Shown one piece after another: positions 43,544 through 53,923 of a stretch of 64,000 nt of DNA (its first letter is position 1; each line of letters starts with the position of its first letter). This stretch comes from Struthio camelus (Eukaryota > Chordata > Aves > Struthioniformes > Struthionidae). The stretch spans positions 6,440,001 through 6,504,000 of the forward strand of contig NC_090967.1 in the NCBI RefSeq assembly GCF_040807025.1. Reading direction: 5' to 3'. A program made the position numbers and the translations under genes. Under the pieces are notes generated by a model, which saw only the letters and a list, made by a program, of their open reading frames with translations, did no database searches and was not told the DNA's origin.

Positions 43544-45510
43544 CAAAGCGGAGGCCGCCGCGAAGGAGCCGCTGGGGGATGACCGGTTCGGGCGGCAGCG
43601 GCTGGTGGAGCCCGAGCGTCCCCCCCCTCGCCTCCGTGCGCGGCTTTTGCTGGCGGTCCCGCGCCCGGCCACGGTCCCCTCCTGCCCGGGGTAAGCGCGC
43701 AGCAGGGCTGGGAGCCGGCAGCCCCCGGGGCAGCTGAGCCCCTTTCGGCCAGGCGCCGGGAAGGCGATGCCGGGGCTGCGCCAGCCTTTCCCAGGGCCCG
43801 TTCTTCTCTTTGGGTTTTATTTATTTATTTTATTCCTAAAGCACCTTGAATTCTGGCCCCGGGTTGGACGGGGCGCAGCTGGGGCCCGAGGCCGCGTCCC
43901 CGCGGTGCTGTCCGGGGGCTCCCGCGGAGGAGCGGGCATCGAGGGCGGCTTTGTGCCTCGGCGAGCGCCGCGCCGCCCCGGCCTGGCTCAGCTTTTCCAT
44001 TCGAGGCGTCTGGGCCACTTTCTGCCCTCCCCTTGCTGAGGGCACAGAAACATTCGGGCGCTGGAGCCCCTGCGCATCCCGCGGACGGCGCCGGACGGGG
44101 CCGTCGGGCTGCTGCGCGCCCGGCGCTGCGCACCTTCATAGATGTCTTCCTCCCCGTCCTCCTCCTCCTCCTGCTCCTCGTGCCGCCGGGCAGGCGCCGG
44201 GTGCAGTGCCTGTCCCCGCTCTCCGCCGCACAGGGGTACGAGCCCACCGTCCCGCACCCCCAGCGCCACTCCCCGGACCCCCGGTGCCGGCACGTCCCGA
44301 CGCAGCGCGAGAAGATGGACCTGGACGTCCCCTTCCTCTGCCCCCTGCCCACCGGGGAGACCCCCGGCCGGGGCCGTGCCAGCAGCCGCCTCCGGCCTCC
44401 GCTCTGCCGGCCGGGCAGGTTACGGCAGTTTTTTTTTTTCCCCTTTCCGGGCTCTGCTGGGAGCCCGGGGATGCCATGAAATCCTGACGGCGGCTGAAAC
44501 CGCCCGGCCCTGCCTCCCCGCGCCACCGCCGCCGGCTCTGTTGTTGTTGGAAACCTTGGCCTCCCTCGGAGGAATGTGACCTCAAATCGCTGTCCTGGCC
44601 GGCGCCCCGCGCCCCGTGCCTGCAAACCTCCCCACGCGCTGGCCCTGCAAACCCGCTGGCTTGGACGCCTGCATCCCCCCCCTCGCCCCCCCCCCCCCCC
44701 CCGGCCTTGGCTCAGGGCTTTTTATTTGCATTTTTTGCAAGATCTGCTGCAGGGTTGCACCCGGTTGCTCCCGATTCGTAGGGGTCAGGTCGACGCTGCC
44801 TTCCCGGGGGGGCTCAGCGGCAGCGGCAGGCGGCCGCTCAGCACCCCCCCCCACGCAGGTGCAGCTCATCCGCGACGCCGGGGGCCGACACGGAGCCGGG
44901 GCAGCCCCACGCCGGCGTCCTCGCCGCCCTGGAGCACATCCGCGTGCCCGTGGTCACCCTGGACGGGCCCGCAGGTGATGGGCAGGATGTGGCCCCGGGG
45001 ACCCCCCCCCCCCCCCCCCCCAGTGGCAGCTCTCTGAGGATGCATTCAGGGCATTTACAATAAATAACAAACTCCCCGAACTGAGACATGATGTAATTTG
45101 AAAACACCCGGGTGTCTGGTGGCCAGGCCTGGAATTGCCATCACCTCCCCCCCCCCGCCGCCCCGTCCACGCGTCCGCCGGGGAGAGCAAACCGGAGCAA
45201 ACCTGGGCGCCGCCGCCGCCGCAGGTTTCCCACCCGGCAAAGCGCCACGGGGGGCTGTGGCGGCGGGGTTTGGGGCTCGGCCGGCCCCGAGCATCCTCGT
45301 CGCCCCCCGGACCCCTCCAGCATCGCTCTCGCCGCCGCAGGCAGCGGCAGGACCAGCCCCGACGCCCTGGTGCCGCTGACGGCACCCAGCAGCGCGCCCA
45401 CCGCGTCCGGGGCCGGCCGCTTCGTGCCCTGCGACGTGCAGAGAACGGGCGAGCTCAGCCCGCCCGCGCACCCCAGCGCCGAGCGCATGGTGGCCCCGGC
45501 AGCCCGCCGC
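43544..45510 (+). pseudogene. YJEFN3: YJEFN3 relic (YjeF N-terminal domain protein, decayed)
   Basis: Recognisable pieces, in order, of the YjeF_N-domain protein that sits between NDUFA13 and CILP2 in human. (a) 43544-43691, acceptor GGTAG and donor GTAAGC, encodes SKAEAAAKEPLGDDRFGRQRLVE, then diverges. (b) 44083-44141 gives PDGAVGLLRARR and runs into TAG at 44139-44141 with no GT donor. (c) 44234-44359, after CACAG, encodes GYEPTVPHPQRH...REKMDLDVPFLCPLPTGE but has no GT donor at its end. (d) 44859-44974 starts VQLIRDAG, then must change frame between 44,882 and 44,884 to continue ADTEPGQPHAGVLAALEHIRVPVVTLDGPA. (e) From 45341, SPDALVPLTAP and GRFVPCDVQRTGELSPPAHP, with no stop at the expected end near 45,503. 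Several independent lesions argue for a pseudogene. Alternatives are assembly errors in GC-rich DNA or a diverged gene using other splice sites. Confidence 0.7.
44685..44702. repeat. C homopolymer tract
   Basis: Long C-run; a second, about 20 bases, lies at 45,003-45,022. Such tracts can form G-quadruplex on the opposite strand and are prone to sequencing error. Confidence 0.7.
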
Positions 45511-46327
45511 CGTGCCCCCAGCTCCCGTGCCTCGGTTTCCCCCGGCGGGCGCCGCGCCAGCCCGGGCCGAGGCCGCGAGAGCCCTCGGCGCGCGCGGGAA
45601 CCGGGCGGCCCCCGCGCCGGCCCCCTCTGTGCTGCCCCCCGAGGGTTTAATTTCCCTGGTATCCCAGCAATGGTCGGCGGCTGCGCTGAGCCCCGGGGCC
45701 GGCCCGGCTCGCTGCGGGGGGGTCGGGCCGGCCGGGCGGCGGGAGGGGGCCGCCTGCCCCCATCCCCGGATCCCGGGTGCCCCTGCCCCGTCTCCCCGCC
45801 TTGCTGTCACCTACAGCAGCACCCCGTGCAAGCAGGAAAAGTTCCCCTGGGGGGGGGGGGAGGGTTGGCTGGCCCATGGGTGCAACAAGCTCTGCACGGC
45901 CTCAGCTCCCACCCGGGTCACGGCCCCGGCGCCCACCGGCCCTGCGAGGCGTCCGCCGCCCCAGCCTGGCCCAGCAGCGCCCGGTGCCAGGGCAGCGCTG
46001 GCGCCCCGGCCCCGCTGGCACCCGAGCTGCCGGCACCGACCGCATGAGCTCAGAGGAAGGGCTTTTTCCCTTCCCTCCCCGCCGCATTCCCCAGCGCATC
46101 CAATTTTAGCAGCTTTGCAAAACAAACCCTCCAGTTTCCCGGGCTGGAGCGGCGAGCGGCAGCGTGTGGCCGGCCTCGCCGGGGAGGGCTCCTTCCCTCT
46201 TCCCTCTTGACACGGCGCCAGCCCCGGCGGAGCCCCGAGTGCCAGGATCCGATTTCTGCCGTCTCCTGGCGCGAGCGGGAAAGGCCTCCTATATAGGCGC
46301 GCGGTGCCGCCGGGCTCGCAGTCGCGC
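45511..46327 (+). promoter_or_regulatory. CILP2: CILP2 upstream region with TATA box
   Basis: GC-rich upstream sequence without a stop in one + frame but no recognisable exon. CCAAT lies at 46100-46104 and TATATA at 46290-46295. The TATA box places transcription start near 46,320. That leaves the ATG at 46328 only a few bases of leader and favours the ATG at 46388. Confidence 0.6.
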
Positions 46328-46387
46328 ATGGAGCTGCGGCGGGCGCGCACGGCGGCCGCGGCGCGGGCGCCCGCCCCGACGGCAGGC

Positions 46388-46448
46388 ATGCTCCAGCGGG
46401 CGCTGGCCCTCCTGGCTCTCGCCGCCTTGCACGGCGCCGCCGCTCGAG
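46388..46448 (+). CDS. CILP2: CILP2 coding exon 1 (signal peptide)
   Basis: Residues 1-20 plus one base; hydrophobic leader beginning MLQRALALLALAA. Donor GTAAGG. Confidence 0.8.
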
Positions 46449-49400
46449 GTAAGGCTGATTTACGAGGGTTGGCGACGGCTCGGGGATCCCGCCAGCGAGC
46501 CGCCTTCCCCGCCGGCCCCCTCCAGCCCCGCTCCCCGGCCGCCCGCGGACGCGCCGGCAGGCGCTCGCCAGATGCTCGCCGGGACCGCGCCGACGGCTGG
46601 AGCCCGGCCCCTCCGCCGGCGGCTTTTGGGAGCACGCGTTTGGGAGGCGGGGGGGCTGCTCGGCGGCCCCCCACCGGGCCCCAGCGCCCTGCCGGGGTGA
46701 GCGCCGCGACGCGCCTGCCGCTGCTGCGGCACCGGGAGCAGGCGGCTCCTTCCCGCGGTGCCCGGCTGGCAGCCCCGCTCCGGGGCGGCCGGCAGCGGCT
46801 GCTCGCGAGCCGCCCCGGGGGATGCCCGGGGGCTGCCCGCGGTGCCTCCCGGCGCTCTTCGTTTTCCGAGGAGCCGCTGCCCGCTCCGTCGGCTGCCGTG
46901 AGTGCTCCTTGCCTGGCCGCGCACCCCAGCGTGCCCGAGAGCACCCGGGCAAGGGCAGGATGCGCAGGGCTCCCCTTGGAAAACACCCATCTGCTCCCGG
47001 TGGCCGCAGAGGTGGCACTGCGGCCGGCTGCATCCCGCGCCCCCAGCCCAGCCCCGGCTCTGGCCCCGGCGCCGGGCGTCCTCCGGGCACGCAGCAAGCC
47101 CCCCGCAGCGCCTCGCCTTCGCGGCTCCGTCCATCCCCCGGGGCTGCCAATTTCCAGCCCAGTTTCCTGCTGCTTCCCGGCTCGGGAGCCGGGGTCGGCG
47201 GGAGCCCAGGGGCGCTGACAGCGGCGGGGTGCCGACGGGGACCCAGCTGCGCTCCCGTGGTGAGCCGGGGCTCTTTGCCCTTTCCCGTGCACCCGCAGGC
47301 GGCGTTTTCCAGGCGCGCAGCCTGCAAACGTGGCGCCGGCCCCGGGGCGGTGCGCCTGGCGCTGGCACCGCAGCACCCGCCTTTGCTGCCCCTCGGTCTG
47401 CCCCGTCCGCCCGGGGAGCCGGACCCGCTGCTGCGCCCAGGCTCGCCGTCCTCTGCTCCCCTCCGCCCAGCCTGGCCCCGCGCAGCCGCTAGGCACCGGC
47501 CGTTTGCAGCGCGCAGGCTGGTTTCTGCGGCTCAGCAAGGCGCCGGCCGGGCGCCGCTGGCCCCTTCGCCCCGGCGGCGCCCCGGGCACCGTGGGAGCCG
47601 GCGGCCGATGCTCTCGCCCTCCGCTTCCCCGCCAGAGTCCCTGGAGAATGACTCGGAGCCGGCCAAGGGCAGCGCCCCGGGCAAGCCCTGGAAAGTGGCG
47701 CCCGACATAGGTGACCTCGACCTGGACACGGCAGGTACGGGCGCCCTGGGAGCGCGGGCCGGACGCCGGGGCCCCGGGGCCGCGCGGAGCGGAGCCAGGG
47801 CTGCAGCCGCGGGGGCCCCGAGGGGTCCCAGCCCGGCGCCCACGGCTCGCTCCGTCCCAGGCGGCGGCGCCGAGTGGACGTCCTGGTTCAACATCGACCA
47901 CCCCGGCGGGGACGGGGACTACGAGAGCCTGGATGCCATTCGCTTCTACTACCGCGGGCGCGTGTGCGAGCGGCCCGTGGCCATCCAGGCCCGCACCACC
48001 GAGTGGGAGCTGCCGGAGGAGGTGGGCGAGATCGTGCACTTGAGCCCCAAAAAGGGTTTCCGCTGCGTCAACAAGGAGCAGCCGCAGGGCAAGACCTGCT
48101 CCAACTACCACATCCGCTTCCTCTGCCCGCTGGGTGAGTGCGAGGCCCCGCCAGCGCCGGCACCGGCTCGGGGGGCTGCAAACCCGCCAGCCCGGGCCCC
48201 CGCCTGGCCGCCGCGTCCTGGCCACGCACCACCGAGCACCCTGCAGCCTCCCGGCGCAGCCGCGGTTGTGCCACCGATCTGCACCTCTCCGGCAAACACC
48301 CCTGGGTGCACGGCGCCGGGGGGGGGGGTGGTGTCACCAGGGTGGGGGCGGCGGTGGGTCCGAGCCTCCCCGCAGTGACCCCCCCCCGGCACCCTCCCCA
48401 GAGCACATCTACTGGTCCCACTGGTCCTCCTGGAGCCCCTGCTCGCGGAGCGCCTGCGGTGACGGCGGTGGCACCCAGAGCCGCCGGCGCCGCTGCGTCA
48501 GCGCCCGGCTCGCCGTCGCGCTCAAGGAGCTCAAGTGCAAGGGCAAAGCCGTGGAGCGGCGGGCGTGCAGCGCCGGCCCCTGCCCAGGTACGAGCCGGCC
48601 CCGGGCGCCCGGCGGCACCCACGGGGCCCGCCACGGCCGCGGGAACGTCGGGTGCTGGCAGCGGGCTGCTCCACCGTCCTAATTGCCATAGCAGAGGCCG
48701 CGCTCGTAAAAATAGCTTGGCCGGGGCGTGCAGAGGCTGCGCTGGGGAGCCGGCCCCGGGCACGGCATCGCCGCGGAGCAGCCCGCGTCCCGGGGACCCC
48801 CCAGTGCCGGGGGGTGCGGGGGGCTCCCGCACGGAGCGCGACCCCCCCCATGCCCACCCGGCGCCTCTGCCCGCAGAGGCCGGGTGGGCAGCGTGGGGTG
48901 CCTGGGGCCCCTGCTCCCGCAGCTGCGGCAGCGCCGGGAAGCGCGTCCGCCGCCGCAGCTGCAAGAAAGGCAAGAAGTCGTCCTGCGTCGGCCGGGCCGC
49001 CGAGGTGCAGAAATGCCGCCCCTCGCCCTGCCCAGGTACCTGCCACCCCGCGGGGACACGCTCCGCCGTCCCGCGTCGCCCGCCCGGCCCCGCTGCCGGC
49101 GTCTCACCGCTCTGCCCCCTCGCAGCCTGCCCGCAGCACACGCTGCGGGGCACCGTGCTCTCCGCCGCCGGAGCGGCGCTGCCCGGAGCCCGCGTCTTCC
49201 TCGAGGGCCGGCCGCCGGTGCTGCTGGCCCGGAGCGACGCGCGGGGCCGCTTCCGCGTGGCCGGGCTGTGCCTGGGCGGCGCGGCCAACGTCAGTGCCCA
49301 CCTGGAGAAGTTCGCCCCGGGACTGGCGCCCGTCGTCTCCAACGGCTCCGGGCTGTTGGTGGCGCGCCTGGTGCTGCAGCGGCTGGGTGAGAGCTGTGGT

Positions 49401-52400
49401 GCGGGGACGGGGGGCCCTCGGGGGATGGCAGGAGCTGGGTTGAGCCATGCCACCTTCCCCGGAGCGTGCACCAAGGGTCATGCACCGGGTCGAGCTGTGC
49501 CACCTTCCCCGGAGCGTGCACCAAGGGTCATGCACCGGGTCGAGCTGTGCCACCTTCCCCGGAGCGTGCACCAAGGGTCATGCACCGGGTCGAGCTGTGC
49601 CACCTTCCCCGGAGCGTGCACCAAGGGTCATGCACCGGGTCGAGCTGTGCCACCTTCCCCGGAGCGTGCACCAAGGGTCATGCACCGGGTCGAGCTGTGC
49701 CACCTTCCCTAGAGCGTGCACCAAGGGTCATGCACCGGGTCGAGCTGTGCCACCTTCCCCGGAGTGTGCACCAAGGATCATGCACCGGGTCGAGCTGTGC
49801 CACCTTCCCTAGAGCGTGCACCAAGGGTCATGCACCGGGTCGAGCTGTGCCACCTTCCCCGGAGCATGCACCAAGGGTCATGCACCGGGTCGAGCTGTGC
49901 CACCTTCCCCGGAGCGTGCACCAAGGGTCATGCACCGGGTCGAGCTGTGCCACCTTCCCCGGAGCATGCACCAAGGGTCATGCACCGGGTCGAGCTGTGC
50001 CACCTTCCCCGGAGCGTGCACCAAGGGTCATGCACCGGGTCGAGCTGTGCCACCTTCCCTAGAGCGTGCACCAAGGGTCATGCACCGGGTCGAGCTGTGC
50101 CACCTTCCCCGGAGCGTGCACCAAGGGTCATGCACCGGGTCGAGCCGTGCCACCTTCCCCGGAGCGTGCACCAAGGGTCATGCACCGGGTCGAGCTGTGC
50201 CACCTTCCCCGGAGCGTGCACCAAGGGTCATGCACCGGGTCGAGCTGTGCCACCTTCCCCGGAGTGTGCACCAAGGGTCATGCACCGGGTCGAGCTGTGC
50301 CACCTTCCCTAGAGCGTGCACCAAGGGTCATGCACCGGGTCGAGCTGTGCCACCTTCCCCGGAGTGTGCACCAAGGATCATGCACCGGGTCGAGCTGTGC
50401 CACCTTCCCCGGAGCGTGCACCAAGGGTCATGCACCGGGTCGAGCTGTGCCACCTTCCCCGGAGCATGCACCAAGGGTCATGCACCGGGTCGAGCTGTGC
50501 CACCTTCCCCCGAGCATGCATCAAGGGTCATGCACCGAGTTGAGCTGTGCCACCTTCCCTAGAGCGTGCACCAAGGGTCATGCACCGGGTTGAGCTGTGC
50601 CACCTTCCCCGGAGCGTGCACCAAGGATCATGCACCGGGTCGAGCTGTGCCACCTTCCCTAGAGCGTGCACCAAGGGTCATGCACCGGGTTGAGCTGTGC
50701 CACCTTCCCCGGGGCATGCACCAAGGGTCACGCTCCGGGTCGAGCTGTGCCACCTTCCCCGGGGCATGCACCAAGGGTCATGCGCCGGGTCTCGGTGCAG
50801 GGAGTGGCGGGGGGGACGCCGCCTCTCGCTGCACCTCTGCTCCCTTGCTCCCCTGCAGAGAAGCCCTACATGGTGACGCACCCCGTGACGAAGGTCCGGC
50901 TGGCCGGGCAGCAGGCAACCCTCTGCTGCAAAGCCTCCGGCACCCCCGTGCCCACGAAATACTACTGGTGAGTGCGGGGCTGGTGCCTGGGCCCCTGCTG
51001 GTTCGTCCTCGCGTCTTGCCAGGGGCTGCGGGCGGCCTCGGAGAGGGGCTGGGGCTGGGAACCGGGGCGGAGGGGAGGCGGCGGCGGGGCAGGAGGAGGC
51101 TGCGCGGACGCCCCCGATGCAGCGGCCCGCTGAGCCCCGGCACCCCGTCCCCGCAGGTACCACAACGGGACGCTGCTGGACAGGAAGGTCTACAAGTACG
51201 GCAGCCGCCTGGCGCTGCGGGGGCTGACGCCGGCGCAGGCCGGCACCTACCACTGCAAGGCCAGCACCGAGGCGGGCGCCATCCGATCGGCCCCGGCGCA
51301 GCTCGCCGTGCTGGGTGAGCGGGGGCCGGCGGGCGCGAACCGGGCGCGCTGCAAGGCGACGGGCAGGCAGGGGTGGGCGGCTGTGCCTTGATGGGGTCGT
51401 TGCTCGGGGAGGGCTCATCGCACCTCGCCTTGGGGCGAGGAGCAGGCGCGTGCAAGGCGGCGGCGGGTCGGATGGCCGTGGGGCGCACGGCGAGGAGCCT
51501 TCTCCTCCCTGACACCGCGTCTCCTGCTGTCATCCCCAGCCCCAGGGCAGCAGAGCTGCAAGCCCGAGCCCCAGTCGAACCTCATCAAGCTGCCCAGCGA
51601 GTGCCACCGGGACGCAGCGGGCTCCCAGTACTACGACGTGGGTCACTGCCCGCCGAGGCAGTGCGCCGGCAGCCCGGCCGATGAGCCGCGGTGCGGGGAG
51701 GGCACCCGGCACTGCTGCGGGGTCCGGCGCATGGAGGTGCGGGAGATCCAGTGCTCTGGCTCCCTCCTGCCCATCAAGGTGGTGGCCGAGTGCGGCTGCG
51801 GGCCCTGCACCCAGCCCCGCATCCTGGTGCAAGGACGCGTGACGGCCGCCGACACCGGGGAGCCTCTGCGCTTCGGCCAGATCTTCCTGGGCAAGAAGAA
51901 GATCGGCTTCACCGGCTACAAGGGCTCCTTCACCATCGAGGTGCCGCCGGACACGCAGCGGCTGGTGGCCCGTTTCGTGGACCGGCAGCAGAGGTTCGTG
52001 GACACCGTCAAAGTCCTGCCCTTCAACAGCCGGGGCGGTGCCGTCTACCAGGACATCAAGATGATGCGGAAGAAGGAGCCGGTGGACTTGGACGCCAGCC
52101 AGACCAACGCCATCCCACTGGGGGAGGTGAGAGGCCAGGAGCCCATTGGAGAACTCATCATTCCTGCCGGCGCCTTCCTCCGCTCCTCCGGGGAGGTCTT
52201 CAAGGGCACTGTCAAAGCCAGTGTCACCTTCCTGGACCCGAGGGACATTGCGACAGTCGGTGCTGCCTCCAGTGACCTCAGTTTTGTCAACGCCGAGGGG
52301 GAAATTGTCCCCCTGCGGACCTACGGCATGTTTGCGGTGGACTTTCGGGAAGGGGAGTCCAACGAGGCGCTGCAGACGGGCCCGGTGGAAGTGCGGATGG

Positions 52401-53923
52401 ACGCAGGGCAGATCAGGATGCCAGAGCACCTGCAGAAGATGAAGCTGTGGTCCTTGAACCCTGAGACTGGCTTATGGGAGGAGGAAGGCGTCTTCCGCCA
52501 GGTCAAGGAGAGGAGGGGAAAGAGGGAGGACAGGACCTTCCTCATTGGGAACATGGAGATCCGGGAGCGGCGTCTCTTCAACCTAGACGTGCCGGAGAAC
52601 CGCCGCTGCTTTGTCAAGGTCAGGGCTTACAGCAATGAGAAGTTCAACTCCTATGAGCAGCTGGAAGGGGTGGTCATCAACCTCATCAACCTGGAGCCCC
52701 AGCCCGGCTACCCTACCAATCCCCGGGCTTGGGGACGCTTCGACAGCGTCGTCACAGGGCCCAACGGCGCCTGCCTGCCGGCCTTCTGCGACGGCGAGCG
52801 CCCCGACGCCTACTCGGCATACCTCACCGCCACGCTGGGCGGGGAGGAGCTGGAGGCCGTGGCCTCCAGCCCCATCCTCAACCCCAACACCGTGGGGGTG
52901 TCCCAGCCCTACTTGAACAAGCTGGGCTACCGCCGGCTGGACCATGATGACCCCACCTTCAAGAAGACAACCTTCCAGATCAACGTGGCCAAGCCTGACC
53001 CCAACAACATCGACGAGACCAATGGGCCCATCTACCCCTACCGCAGCCTCAAGGAGTGTGAGCAGGCACCAGTCAGTGCCAACCACTTCCGCTTCTATCG
53101 CGCGGAGGTGGACAAGTACGAGTACAACGTGGTGCCTTTCAAGGAGAGCGACTTGACATCCTGGACGGGTGACTACCTGTCGTGGTGGCCCAACCCGCAG
53201 GAGTTCAGGGCATGCTTCATCAAGGTGCAGATCGAGGGGCCGCAGGAGTACATGGTGCGGTCCCGCAACGTGGGGGGCAGCCACCCACGCACCCGTGGGC
53301 AGCTCTACGGCTTGCGTGACACCCGTAGCGTGCAGGACATGCTGCTGGAGAACAGCTCGGGTGCCTGCGTGGAGTTCAAGTGCAGCGGGATGCTCTTCGA
53401 CCAGAGCATCGTGGACCGCACCTTGGTCTCCGTCATCCCCCAGGGCAACTGCCACCGCACGGCTGTCAACAGCCTCCTCCGTGAGTACCTGGTCCGTCAC
53501 CCGCCGGTGGCGGAGAACAACAACACGGGCGCCTTCACCATGCTGGCGCCCGTCGACCCGCTGGGGCACAACTACGGCATCTACACGGTCACGGACCAGA
53601 ACCCGCGGCTGGCCAAGGAGATCGCCATCGGCCGCTGCTTCGACGGCACCTCGGACGGCTTCTCGCGGGAGATGAAGTCCGACGTGGGCACGGCCGTGAC
53701 CTTCGTGTGCCAGGAGCGGCCGGTGACGCAGGAGAGCTTCTTCCAGCGCTTGCTGACGGCGCCGGCCGACGCGCTGACCGCGATCCGGCGCGAGATGGGC
53801 GCCAACGAGCAGCGCCGGGCCCCCCCCGAGGTGATGGACTTCTCCTCCGGCTGGCGAGCCCCGGCGCCCGCCCCGACCCGGCGGACCCCCAGCAGCCGGC
53901 GGAGGATCCGGGCGCAGCTCTGA
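46388..53923 (+). CDS. CILP2: CILP2, cartilage intermediate layer protein 2 (nine coding exons, 1,229 residues)
   Basis: Secreted extracellular-matrix glycoprotein of cartilage. Coding exons: 46388-46448, 47636-47734, 47861-48133, 48402-48587, 48877-49035, 49126-49386, 50859-50967, 51157-51314 and 51540-53923; all GT-AG, 3,690 nt, phases consistent. Domains: signal peptide about 1-20 (LALLALAALHGAAA); an acidic linker; a WxxW cysteine domain about 54-144 (EWTSWFNIDHPGGDGDYES); TSP1 about 145-206; a second TSP1 about 207-259; a carboxypeptidase-regulatory-like fold about 260-346; an Ig-like C2 domain about 347-435; then the long CILP C-terminal region. A furin-type RGKR at 761-764 precedes EDRTF, matching where CILP precursors are cleaved into two chains. 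Human CILP2 is 1,156 residues. Paralogue CILP is the alternative; conserved neighbours decide for CILP2. An in-frame ATG at 46328 would add 20 residues but would bury the signal peptide. Confidence 0.95.
46449..47635 (+). other. CILP2: CILP2 intron 1
   Basis: 1.19 kb, extremely GC-rich, open in several frames because stops are rare at this composition. No exon recognised. Confidence 0.75.
47636..47734 (+). CDS. CILP2: CILP2 coding exon 2
   Basis: Residues 21-53; low-complexity acidic linker (ESLENDSEPAKG...DLDLDTA). Acceptor GCCAG, donor GTACGG. Phase 1 at both ends. Confidence 0.85.
47861..48133 (+). CDS. CILP2: CILP2 coding exon 3 (WxxW domain)
   Basis: Residues 54-144; WTSWFN then a cysteine-containing domain ending CSNYHIRFLCPL, as in CILP and the mucin WxxW family. 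Donor GTGAGT. Confidence 0.95.
48402..48587 (+). CDS. CILP2: CILP2 coding exon 4 (first TSP1)
   Basis: Residues 145-206. WSHWSSWSPCSRSACGDGGG followed by RRRRC and a C-terminal CSAGPCP. W-x-x-W motifs are potential C-mannosylation sites. Symmetrical 186-nt exon, phase 1-1. Confidence 0.93.
48877..49035 (+). CDS. CILP2: CILP2 coding exon 5 (second TSP1)
   Basis: Residues 207-259. WAAWGAWGPCSRSCGSAGKR then VRRRSC and CRPSPCP. Symmetrical 159-nt exon, phase 1-1. It resembles the single TSP1 of mammalian CILP2 more than exon 4 does. Confidence 0.93.
49126..49386 (+). CDS. CILP2: CILP2 coding exon 6
   Basis: Residues 260-346; carboxypeptidase-regulatory-like beta domain (LRGTVLSAAGAALPGARV ... 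DARGRFRVAGLC). Donor GTGAGA. Confidence 0.93.
49438..50793. repeat. 50-bp minisatellite in CILP2 intron 6, about 27 copies
   Basis: Nearly identical tandem copies of a 50-bp unit that includes GGAGCGTGCACCAAGGGTCA and CGGGTCGAGCTGTGCCACC. Because 50 is not a multiple of three and the unit seldom creates a stop, all three + frames are open over long stretches, giving spurious repetitive reading frames. It is intronic: flanking exons 6 and 7 have matching phases and good splice sites. Confidence 0.97.
50859..50967 (+). CDS. CILP2: CILP2 coding exon 7 (Ig domain, first half)
   Basis: Residues 347-382 and part of 383; KPYMV...LCCKASGTPVPTKYYW. Acceptor CTGCAG, donor GTGAGT. Confidence 0.94.
51157..51314 (+). 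CDS. CILP2: CILP2 coding exon 8 (Ig domain, second half)
   Basis: Residues 383-435; YHNGTLLD then the canonical AGTYHCKA motif of the Ig F strand. Acceptor CCGCAG, donor GTGAGC. Confidence 0.94.
51540..53923 (+). CDS. CILP2: CILP2 coding exon 9 (large terminal exon)
   Basis: Residues 436-1,229 and TGA at 53921-53923. A single 2.38-kb exon carrying the cysteine-rich segment (CGEGTRHCCGV, ECGCGPC), a second carboxypeptidase-regulatory-like repeat, the RGKR processing site (761-764) and the conserved C-terminal half (NPRAWGRFDSVVTGPNGACL, ARD-type LYGLRDTRSVQD, DPLGHNYGIYTVTDQ, EIAIGRCFDGTSDGFSREMK). The C-terminal half of CILPs was once linked to pyrophosphohydrolase activity, which recombinant protein was later reported to lack. 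Confidence 0.96.

Noticed and set aside
45811-48225. 804-codon minus-strand open frame
   Set aside because: It overlaps the CILP2 promoter and exons 1-3 antisense in about 75% GC sequence where stops are rare; the product is low-complexity R/A/G/P and matches nothing.
52583-53569. 328-codon minus-strand frame over CILP2 exon 9
   Set aside because: Antisense shadow of the real exon.
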